Source: Pycnococcus provasolii (taxonomy: Eukaryota > Chlorophyta > Pseudoscourfieldiophyceae > Pseudoscourfieldiales). Taken from it: 64,000 nt of DNA. How positions within the stretch are numbered: the stretch's first letter is position 1; the number at the start of each line of letters is the position of its first letter. The notes beneath the pieces are model-generated. The model ran no database searches, was not told the origin of the DNA, and saw only the letters and a list, made by a program, of their open reading frames with translations. Both the position numbers and the translations under genes were made by a program. The stretch is taken from contig CP150567.1 of the NCBI GenBank assembly GCA_049487715.1, positions 558,001 to 622,000 on the forward strand, written 5' to 3'. Positions 28,181 through 36,490 of this stretch are shown one piece after another.

Positions 28181-31100
28181 TTAATTCCGCAAATTGGGTC
28201 GGGGGAACCATACCACCACCGTATTGCTTCGGGAAGGTGTTGATGAAAAGTGCACTTGGCCGTGGTTCGACTCGTCGAGCTCAGATTCTGATGCACTAGG
28301 CTCCACGTCAAAGTTCCTTGCCCTACTGGGGCTACCTGGTGCACTATCACCACCACCACTGTATTCGCCGCTCCCACGCCCCTCATCCGAGCCTCGTCGC
28401 GATAACCTTCCCTCGTTGTCATCATCTTCGTTCATTGACGAAGGTAGGTAGGTAGGTAGGGACTTTGAATTCATGACTATCGATGGCCGTCGACGAGCAT
28501 GACGAAATCCGTCCTTTGACGATGCCGTAGCCTTTCGTCGGATAACAAAATCGAGCTGATGCTGCAGCAGCTTGCTCGTCATAATCGGCGCCTTTCGACG
28601 CTTCATGGGTGGCAGCTTCTTGACCGGACTGCAATTCTCCATGACCCACTTCGCGTTCTCGACGCGATCATACAGCAGGATAATCTGCATGAGCTCGAGC
28701 AAAATCTCGTCATAGTCAGGGCGTGCAATCACATTGTATCGTCTGAGCATCTCCTCCACGCCTACCATCTTGAAGTCCAGGGGGTCAGTGAAGCATGGCA
28801 TGGAATTGCCAGACATCTGCTGATCCTCCTCTCCTTCAGATGCACCATTGGACATCTGATTGCTCTCTTCCTTGAGGCTGGTCTGGATGGTTAGCAGCTT
28901 TGGTATGAATAGACTGTATTCCGTCGAGTCGCTTGCCTGCTCGTTAAAGATTATGCGCTCCAGATCCTCGACGAAACGGTCAAAGTTACGCACGCCACCC
29001 TTTGCCGTGTTTGGATTGTCGAGGTTGAAGTACCGAAGGACGAAGATCAGCCTCGTGCTCGGGGTGATCTCAGGTCGCCCAGTGAGAGACTCGAACATAG
29101 ACATAAGCACTTTCTTTTCGCGTGCAGCTCGGTCAGCAAGTCTCGTCCCTTGTGGGTCACTGCCACCTGACGAGCCCATTCCTGCAGAACTTGCGAACTT
29201 GCCGGCGTTCTGCGCAAGCATTCGCTCGACGGGCAGCTGCGCAACTTCGTCGAGCCTCGATGTGCCGTCAATCACAGAGCTGTGATGTGTCTGCACCGTC
29301 TCCAACACCTGTCGATCTGATCCCATATGTCTCTCGTAGCTTGCGCCGTACACCCAAACGAGAGGATTGTACGCCGCGCTCATACGGCTCACCACGCTCT
29401 TCAGAAAGTCGACGCGATACAGGCTCCTTTGCTTTCGACGATCAACCTCCCCTTTCGCCTTGCCAGCCATAAGAATCTTCTTCAGCATGGTCGCGGTCAG
29501 CAGGCCCAGAATGCCAACACCAAGAACCATCATCGAGATGGTCAGGATGCGGCTGACGACGTGGCGTGGGGCCATGTCGCCGTACCCTACGGTGGTAATT
29601 GTGACAATGCAGAACCACAGCACGTTAGGAATGCTCCCAAAATCAGGGTTCGACTGTTGCTCTATCGCCTTGAGCGCAAATGACACGAAAATGACGAAGA
29701 TGCACAGCATCGTGACCAGGAATGTAGATGGACGATCAATCATAAAGCTGATGAGAAAATTCTGCTTCGCGAAGCGACGGTAGAGGCGAATGATTCGAAA
29801 CACCTTCAAGATGCGTGCAAGTCGAAAGAGACGGACGACGTGCCTTAGGCGCGTGAACACGAGGAAAGAGAGAGCGCCCACATCTGAAAGACCAGGAATG
29901 TCCGTGAATAGTGCGAGCATGTCCGTCCAGTTGCGACGGGCGAAGGCTCTGATGTTGGGAATTTTCTCGCGCTTGCGGTACGTGTAGCGCACCATGAGAT
30001 CGAGCAGGAAGACGTACGTGATAAAGAAATCCGTCCACATAAGCGTATTTGCTGTCTTGATGCGTAGAGGCTCGCTTGAATAGAAAGGAATGGTCGCCAC
30101 CACCAAGCTGATTATTGTCAGCACCAGCAGCGCAGCCTCCGCGCCGAAGGAGACTAGCTGCATCGTAACCTGCAGTTGCATTCCTTTCTCCGCGTGCATC
30201 TTGCTGAAACTATTACTCTCGCGGCGAGCTTTCGCTTCTTGTGTCATATCGTTATCATTGTCCGATGGGCCATCCTCCGCGTCAGATGCGAGGGCTTCGT
30301 CAGACAGATAGTTGGGAAGCTTCCCCGCCTCCTTCTTTTTCTTGGAGACGATGTGCGCGACAAAGAAAGCAATTGACGTCACCGTCACGATGTAGAGTGC
30401 CCAAAGAATGTACAGGATCGAGAAGTCATCCAAGCAGGCGCCTCGTTTGCTCGAACGTGTGCACGACCCGTGTGCGGCAATGAGGTCTGCGGCGTCCCCA
30501 ATTTCGTCGTTGTCTGAGTCGAACATCGTTTCGCCGAAGAGTGGGAAGCGGTCTGCCGTGTCGAAGAGAACGTCGTTGTCCTTGTTCAGATCGACCAACT
30601 TAATTGCCGTGGCTGCGGACGGCGTCCTGGTTAGCCACACGACGGTGTCGTCGTAGATAGAAGCCGCATGGATGGCTGCCGTATTTGCCACCGTGCAGTG
30701 CACCGAGTATTCCGTCTTACGGCTAGGCACGTACGCGATGTTGTACAGCATGAGCATCATCTGGCCATCGACGAGGCGAACCCAGTACAGCAGGCTCTGC
30801 AGGCTTGCATCCTGAAGGCCGGCGATGTCCACCTCTCCCGGTTGGGTGATATCCACCCACTCCGCATTGTGCACGTCATAACGTCGAAGTGCTTTCCCGC
30901 TGTCGGTCCCGCCACTCTCGACGAGCACGTACACCTGGTCCCCGGAAATGTCAAAGTCAACAAGCCTCGTGCCGTTGGATGGCAGAATGATAGGCTCCTT
31001 GATCTGACGATTGGGCAGGTTGATGACGTTGATCTGCGCTCCCGCAATGCCGCGCGCGTCGTCACCGGCGAAATCCAGGTTGCCGTCGTCGTCTAGCGTA

Positions 31101-32347
31101 AGCGGCGCGGTTGTAGACACCCATGCGAGTCGGCACGTCACGTCTCGAGCGGGGTTGCGGCAGTTGCCAGTGCACTCATGGTACGCATCACCATCGTTGC
31201 TCTTGGCCGGTCCGAGGCGAGGTGCAATGTGGCTAAGCCCGTCGCCGCCTCGTGCAACGGTCTCCGTGACACCGCTAGCTCGGCTGTGAAGGATCACGGA
31301 TGCCACGTTCGTCGTGTAGTCGAAGCGCTGGAATGCTATCCACTCGCCGCACAGTGTTGGACTCGTGTCGCTCGTGATTCGCTGTGCCGCTGGCACCATG
31401 TTCGAGCACTCGGTATCCAGTTCTTCCGTCTGCTGCTCGGCCAGGTTGTACATCGCCACGTCGAAGAACGTTCTGTTCTTGGAAAGGGAGTTGCCCGTGG
31501 CTGCCTCGACGACATACGCGACATTCGTCTTGCCGTCACCATGTGACCCACGGTTGACAGCAATCTGTCCAGCGCGTTTTGCGTCGCGTCGCACGATGGA
31601 GCGCTGTTCGTCGTAGTCGTTCAGGTAAGCGTCGACAATATTTGGCAAGTCCAGGTCAAGGAAGCTCGACGGCCCGCTGATGCGCGCAATCCACCGCTTG
31701 TAGCTGAGAAAGTTGGTTGCGTAGTCAATCAGGCGCAGCGCGACGACGCTCGGATGCCTGTCCGTGCCAACGCGCTCGCGCAGAACGACGTGCTCGCTTG
31801 TGAATGCGACGCTGGCCCTTGCGCGCGAAAACGGCGCCCAGTATGAGGAGGAGGATGTGTCTTCTGTGAACCTCTGTGGCATGTGCTTCAGCTGCTTGAC
31901 GGGAAACCGTCCTTTCGTGGAATCCTTGTTTTGAAATGCGCTGAAGGTGTACACGGAGTATTCCTCCTCGTTGAGGAAGTTGCACAGCGGCAAGGTTGCG
32001 CCTGGTCCGTTTGCCTTGTACTGCTCTTCGACGAGGTCACGTCGCCGCACGGACTGTTCGACGGAGTCTCCGTTCACGCGAGCCTGTGGTGCAGCACCTT
32101 TGATAGTGTCTTCTGAGCCTGTGGTTTGCGCGCCATAATACCCATATTGCAAGTTTGCGTGATTGCGGGCAGCTGGACTCTTACTCGTGCCTGCTGAATG
32201 GTAAGAAGCAGGTGTAGGTGCACTCACGGACGCAAGAATCACGAGTACAGCAGCTGCTAGAGTAAAACTAGCAGGCACGATATGTGAGTATGACGACCAA
32301 GCACCACCACGACGAGGCCGTGACGACGACGACGACGACGACGACAT
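28181..32347 (-). CDS. Voltage-gated K+ channel with a large N-terminal ectodomain
   Basis: The predicted protein has 1388 residues and starts at the ATG at 32347. A hydrophobic signal-like helix (~24-44) is followed by ~560 residues with many short beta-strand-like segments (GEWIAFQRF, LLYWVRLVDGQMMLMLYN, DTVVWLTRTP), suggesting a beta-propeller. A calcium-binding-like loop DSDNDEIGDAADL lies near 607. A further helix (~645-667) leads to the cytosol-like KKKKE. Six channel helices then follow (S1 from ~735). S4 (~836-870) carries regularly spaced Arg/Lys (RLRHVVRLFRLARILKVFR). The pore filter TTVGYGD (~915-921) is K+-selective. A long cytosolic tail follows. Channel identity is firm; fusion to a large extracellular domain is unusual and its ligand is unknown. 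The gene converges with ARIADNE. Confidence 0.88.
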   Translation of the reverse strand: MSSSSSSSSRPRRGGAWSSYSHIVPASFTLAAAVLVILASVSAPTPASYHSAGTSKSPAARNHANLQYGYYGAQTTGSEDTIKGAAPQARVNGDSVEQSVRRRDLVEEQYKANGPGATLPLCNFLNEEEYSVYTFSAFQNKDSTKGRFPVKQLKHMPQRFTEDTSSSSYWAPFSRARASVAFTSEHVVLRERVGTDRHPSVVALRLIDYATNFLSYKRWIARISGPSSFLDLDLPNIVDAYLNDYDEQRSIVRRDAKRAGQIAVNRGSHGDGKTNVAYVVEAATGNSLSKNRTFFDVAMYNLAEQQTEELDTECSNMVPAAQRITSDTSPTLCGEWIAFQRFDYTTNVASVILHSRASGVTETVARGGDGLSHIAPRLGPAKSNDGDAYHECTGNCRNPARDVTCRLAWVSTTAPLTLDDDGNLDFAGDDARGIAGAQINVINLPNRQIKEPIILPSNGTRLVDFDISGDQVYVLVESGGTDSGKALRRYDVHNAEWVDITQPGEVDIAGLQDASLQSLLYWVRLVDGQMMLMLYNIAYVPSRKTEYSVHCTVANTAAIHAASIYDDTVVWLTRTPSAATAIKLVDLNKDNDVLFDTADRFPLFGETMFDSDNDEIGDAADLIAAHGSCTRSSKRGACLDDFSILYILWALYIVTVTSIAFFVAHIVSKKKKEAGKLPNYLSDEALASDAEDGPSDNDNDMTQEAKARRESNSFSKMHAEKGMQLQVTMQLVSFGAEAALLVLTIISLVVATIPFYSSEPLRIKTANTLMWTDFFITYVFLLDLMVRYTYRKREKIPNIRAFARRNWTDMLALFTDIPGLSDVGALSFLVFTRLRHVVRLFRLARILKVFRIIRLYRRFAKQNFLISFMIDRPSTFLVTMLCIFVIFVSFALKAIEQQSNPDFGSIPNVLWFCIVTITTVGYGDMAPRHVVSRILTISMMVLGVGILGLLTATMLKKILMAGKAKGEVDRRKQRSLYRVDFLKSVVSRMSAAYNPLVWVYGASYERHMGSDRQVLETVQTHHSSVIDGTSRLDEVAQLPVERMLAQNAGKFASSAGMGSSGGSDPQGTRLADRAAREKKVLMSMFESLTGRPEITPSTRLIFVLRYFNLDNPNTAKGGVRNFDRFVEDLERIIFNEQASDSTEYSLFIPKLLTIQTSLKEESNQMSNGASEGEEDQQMSGNSMPCFTDPLDFKMVGVEEMLRRYNVIARPDYDEILLELMQIILLYDRVENAKWVMENCSPVKKLPPMKRRKAPIMTSKLLQHQLDFVIRRKATASSKDGFRHARRRPSIVMNSKSLPTYLPSSMNEDDDNEGRLSRRGSDEGRGSGEYSGGGDSAPGSPSRARNFDVEPSASESELDESNHGQVHFSSTPSRSNTVVVWFPRPNLRN

Positions 32348-33561
32348 GGAGCGGCCACCTCCTCACGCTCACGCTCCTCACCCTCAGTGTCCGAGGTAGA
32401 AAGGTCCCTGAACTCGTCGTCCGACCCTGAAGAGTTCAACGAGGAGTTCAACATCAACGAGCCTGTTGCGGCCAAGACGACATCCCACAGAGACGGAGTT
32501 GGTACCGGAGCATGTTGTTGCACCTGTTGTTGCACCTGTTGTTGCACCACAGAGACGACGTCACCAGTGGTAATACTGGGTTGCACACCACCAATGGCGT
32601 GAGACCCTTCAAGACGACGGGAGGTGGCCGCCATGAAAGGCACTTCCGCCATGGGGAAAGATATTATTTTGAATGAAAACTCGGCGTGTGCCGGTGGAAC
32701 TTGTTCAAAGTTTTTATTGCAACTGGTGACCAGTGGTGGCGTGCTTGGGTCCATCAGTTGGGCGTTGGCGTTGGCGTTGCTTGGTTGCTTTAGGGTACCG
32801 CTCTTGCATGGAACAACGCTGGCAAGGCCTGGCAGGAGTTGCCTCCTCCTCTTGTTTCCTCCTCTCTCTGCTTTTCGCAATTTTCGCAGTTTCGAAACCT
32901 TTTTCCCTACGGTACGGTGGTACGACGAAACATCTCGCTCAAGAGTGAGCACTTGAGGACACAGACAGATGTTGACCAGCTTATGTGTCAGCGCTGTGTG
33001 TGACTCCACATGTGACCGTTTCATACATACTATACGGATGATACACCGAAAGACTACGACAATCTTTTCGCAACAAATCCGCCATGTTCTCTACAAATTT
33101 ACCACCAGATAGATGGACTGATGGAGCAGGTCCATGATTTGAATTTTGAACCGTTGGCAGTGGTGGCGACGACAACGACTGGCAATAAGCGCAAGCGGAC
33201 TGGAGCTCTCACGACCCCATAATAATAATAGCACGTTCGAAATCACCAGCGCGACGTAAATATGCGCTGGATGGGGAATGTGAGTGGTGTGTGATTGGAC
33301 GACCTGTTGTTGGACGAAGTAAAGCATGTTCAACTACTTGATGAATGAGCAATCACACGTTTACAGCAACTCGTCATGAATGTGCCACCACTGAGGATAA
33401 TCTCCTTAATTGATGGCACCAGTGAGACTTTTACACGTACGTGACTGTTTCCCCCCCTCGACGTCGTTTTCCTTAAAAGAGGGAAAACGCCGTTGGCGTT
33501 GTTCTGCGCCCAACATTAGCAACATTAACATTTGCAACTCTCGGTCCTCGAGCAGTCTCAG
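32348..33561. other. Region upstream of the channel gene, with an open minus-strand frame
   Basis: About 1.2 kb without an assured gene. A minus frame of 255 codons (33024 to 32257) overlaps the channel start in another frame. Its inner ATG near 32653 opens a Gln/Ser/Glu-rich, protein-like segment with three VQQQ units and SSGSDDEFRDLSTSDTEGEE. It could be an upstream exon of the channel, an upstream ORF, or chance. The rest shows only AT-rich stretches and a TAATAATAATA run near 33222. Confidence 0.35.
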
Positions 33562-34212
33562 CTAGAAGCCAAACGGCTTGCCCTGATCGCACACCCAAGC
33601 GCTTATGAGGTCGTTGTACTTGGCGGCTTCGCAATTGGGACTGATGAGGCAGCGATCGAACTGCGTGCTGTCGTCGACGTTCTCGCCGTCATTGCAGTAC
33701 CAGCCTTCACCCATCGAGCACCCGTTGTCGTTGCAGCACTGCGAGTCGCAGTAGCCGGCGCCGCCGTTGCAGCCCGTGTGGATGTAGCATCCCTTCCCTC
33801 CCCCGTCGCCCTCGTGACCGCACACCCACGTGCGCAGCACCTCGTTGAACTGGGCGTACTTGCAATTGCGGTGGATCTCGCACCTGTCGAAGACCGTGGA
33901 GGCGTCGATGGCTCCGCCGTCGTTGCAGAACCACGCCGGTCCTCCTCCCCAGCACCCGCCGTTGTTGTTGCAGCAGTCCCAGTCGCAGTACCCCGCGCCG
34001 CCGTTGCAGCCCTCGTGGATGTAGCACGCGTCGTTCAGGAACCCACCGCCGTTCCCGTCGTGCGGCAGGAGTCCGCCGACGTTCTCCTTGACCTGCTCGA
34101 CCACCTTCAACGGGTCCGGGACAACAAGCGCGTTGGCAATGTCAAAGAGCGCAGTCGCGGACAGCAGCAGATATACGGCGGCGGCAATCGTAATGACGGA
34201 CATTGCTGCCAT
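33562..34212 (-). CDS. Secreted cysteine-rich protein with two internal repeats
   Basis: The predicted protein has 216 residues and starts at the ATG at 34212 (a second ATG lies at 34203). A signal peptide is clear (MSVITIAAAVYLLLSATALFD). The remainder contains two ~65-residue repeats with the same Cys order: CYIHxGCNGGAGYCDxxCCNxNG, WxCNDG, FDRCxIxxNCxxAxxN and, last, WVC. Even Cys numbers and an absence of Lys-rich patches suggest disulphide-bonded, extracellular or vesicular modules. I recognise no named family. It is head to head with the astacin/TSP1 protease gene (about 420 bp between starts), so both may be secreted together; co-regulation is inference. Confidence 0.72.
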   Translation of the reverse strand: MAAMSVITIAAAVYLLLSATALFDIANALVVPDPLKVVEQVKENVGGLLPHDGNGGGFLNDACYIHEGCNGGAGYCDWDCCNNNGGCWGGGPAWFCNDGGAIDASTVFDRCEIHRNCKYAQFNEVLRTWVCGHEGDGGGKGCYIHTGCNGGAGYCDSQCCNDNGCSMGEGWYCNDGENVDDSTQFDRCLISPNCEAAKYNDLISAWVCDQGKPFGF

Positions 34213-34632
34213 CGCTTCCGGACGTCGGTTGTGGTGATGGGGCCCGCTGCGTTGGGAAGAGGGAGAAGAGGGAGGGAGGGAGGGGTTTCTTCACATATGA
34301 TCTGATCAATCACATAAGTACTAATAATGTGTCATAATATGTCTATCAGATATTTCTCTCCTCCTAACCCCTAACGCCCCAATCCAGGTTTTACCGAAAA
34401 TATCGAAATCGGTTCCGATACGCGAACTAAATAAAGATTACATGGACTCTTTTGTCGGACGTGACGACGCCATTTTTTATTCTTGGACTCTGTTTTTCGG
34501 AGACAATTATTCTTCGACTCATTCTGTCCAGTAACGAGGTAATTCAAATGATGTCAGACCACGCCTTATCGCCAAATTTCGTGCGATATGCGATTCGTCT
34601 CATCAGCACCACCACCACGACAAATACAAAAG
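34213..34632. promoter_or_regulatory. Divergent promoter region of two secreted-protein genes
   Basis: It separates the Cys-rich secreted protein (-) from the astacin/TSP1 protein (+). It contains CCTAACCCCTAACGCCCC at about 34363-34380. No gene is seen. Confidence 0.45.
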
Positions 34633-36156
34633 ATGGCGGTCATGCTCTGCCGTACGACGAGTAGTTGTCTGGCAGTCGTCGTCGTCGTCATGCTCGTCGT
34701 CGCCAAGGTGGCTCATACCCGCCGGGATGTCGTCCGCAAGGGCAGGAGGTTGCCCAAAGGTGCTCGATTATTCGAGGGTGACATCATCATCAAGAGCGAC
34801 TCCGATCGATGTCGTATGTCTCAGATGGGACACAACGTCAGCTTGCCAGAGGGTGGGTGCGACGAAGAGGAGAGAAGCCCACTCAGTTTCAAAAAGCGTG
34901 GCTCGCTGAGCTTTCGGTACCGTGGCTACTACTGGCTGGACTACTATGACGCGAACTACCAACGCCCGAGCGGCAGGTCCGGCACGTACAAGATCCCGTA
35001 CAGCTTCCAAAGCACATACCCCTATAGCAAGACGAAGATTCGCGACGCCCTCGCCGCTCTCTCAGCCGCAACGGACTACGCCGTCACGTTCGTCCGTCGG
35101 ACCAACGAAGTGCGTTACATAAGAGTCGTCGATGGCGGTCGCGGTCGTTGCTGGTCATACATCGGAAAGAGATCATCCGGTACCTCCCAAGATCTTTCAC
35201 TCGGAAAAAATTGTGTCAAGACACATACCATCCAACACGAGTTCATGCACGCGCTTGGGATCTTTCACGAACAGTCACGCCCAGATCGTAACAGCAACGT
35301 GTTCATCCACTTCGGCAATATTAAAGCTGGCAAGGAATCCAACTTTGATACATCGCGCAGTATCGACAGCATGGGATCGAGTTACGACATCAAATCGATC
35401 ATGCACTACAGTCCGAAGGCATGGTCAAGGAATGGTGCGCCTACCATTACTCGACGGGTCAACGGCTGCTCGCCAGCGGATATCGGAACAACAAAATACA
35501 AGTCCATTCCCGATAAGTGCAAGTACAGGAGAGGCAAGGTCTTGACGGACTCTGACGCTACACGGGTTCAGTTCATGTACGGATGTGGTCCAAGATCGAC
35601 TCGACCATGTGAGGCCGTCGTCACGGTAGAGCAGACGTACTCGTACAGCACGGGATCGTGGGAGTCGTGCTCGAAGTCGTGCGGAGGAGGCACGCAGACG
35701 CGATCAGTCACCTGCGAAAGCTCGGACGGACAGAGCGTGGCGGAGTCGTCGTGCTCGGACTCGAAGCCGTCGACATCTCAGGCGTGCAACACGCAGGCAT
35801 GCATCACGTACTCGTACAGCACGGGATCGTGGGAGTCGTGCTCGAAGTCGTGCGGAGGAGGCACGCAGACGCGATCAGTCACCTGCGAAAGCTCGGACGG
35901 ACAGAGCGTGGCGGAGTCGTCGTGCTCGGACTCGAAGCCGTCGACATCTCAGGCGTGCAACACGCAGGCATGCATCACGTACTCGTACAGCACGGGATCG
36001 TGGGAGTCGTGCACGGCGTCGTGCGGAGGAGGCACGCAGACGCGATCAGTCACCTGCGAAAGCTCGGACGGACAGAGCGTGGCGGAGTCGTCGTGCTCGG
36101 ACTCGAAGCCGTCGACATCTCAGGCGTGCAACACGCAGGCATGCTCGCCACCGCCG

Positions 36157-36193
<37 letters not shown>

Positions 36194-36243
36194 TGCCGTC
36201 TTGGCTGTACAGCGGTTTTGGCGGTTTTGGTTTTGGCTTTTGA
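34633..36243 (+). CDS. Astacin (M12A) metalloprotease with three thrombospondin type-1 repeats
   Basis: The ATG at 34633 is preferred: a purine-rich context and an immediate signal peptide (CLAVVVVVMLVVAKVAHT). The frame also has an ATG at 34588. The protein is 536 residues. After a propeptide-like region, the astacin catalytic motif HEFMHALGIFHEQSRPDR (near 200) gives the HExxHxxGxxH zinc site. The Met-turn SIMHY lies ~55 residues later. Three ~57-residue TSP1 modules follow, each with WESCxxSCGGGTQTRSVTC. The tail is a run of 15 prolines and a Gly/Phe-rich end. Astacins are secreted zinc proteases; TSP1 modules bind extracellular matrix or cell walls. Such proteins are common in animals and less expected in a microalga, so lateral acquisition is possible but not shown. 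Catalytic residues are intact. Confidence 0.9.
35638..36150 (+). repeat. Three near-identical 171-bp repeats coding TSP1 modules
   Basis: Units start at 35638, 35809 and 35980. They are almost identical in DNA; the third differs mainly by a small change (Ser-Lys to Thr-Ala) after the WESC motif. Synonymous sites are also conserved, indicating recent duplication or gene conversion. Confidence 0.92.
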
Positions 36244-36490
36244 CTGGAAGTCTTTCTAGAAAAAGCCAAAGAAGAAGCCCAAGAAAACGAGTGAAAAACC
36301 CTTGAGGGCTTGAACACACACGAACGAATAATACATACTGGGACACTGACAGCCAGAGAGAAGAGTGAGAGAAACCGTTTGTTGCAAAACTCAATTGTTG
36401 CTGAACATTGCAGATGTTCAAGTTTTTCTTTTCGTTTTGGTTTTGTAATGTCGGTTCAAAAAAAAAACATGAGTGATAAACAAACTTTCC

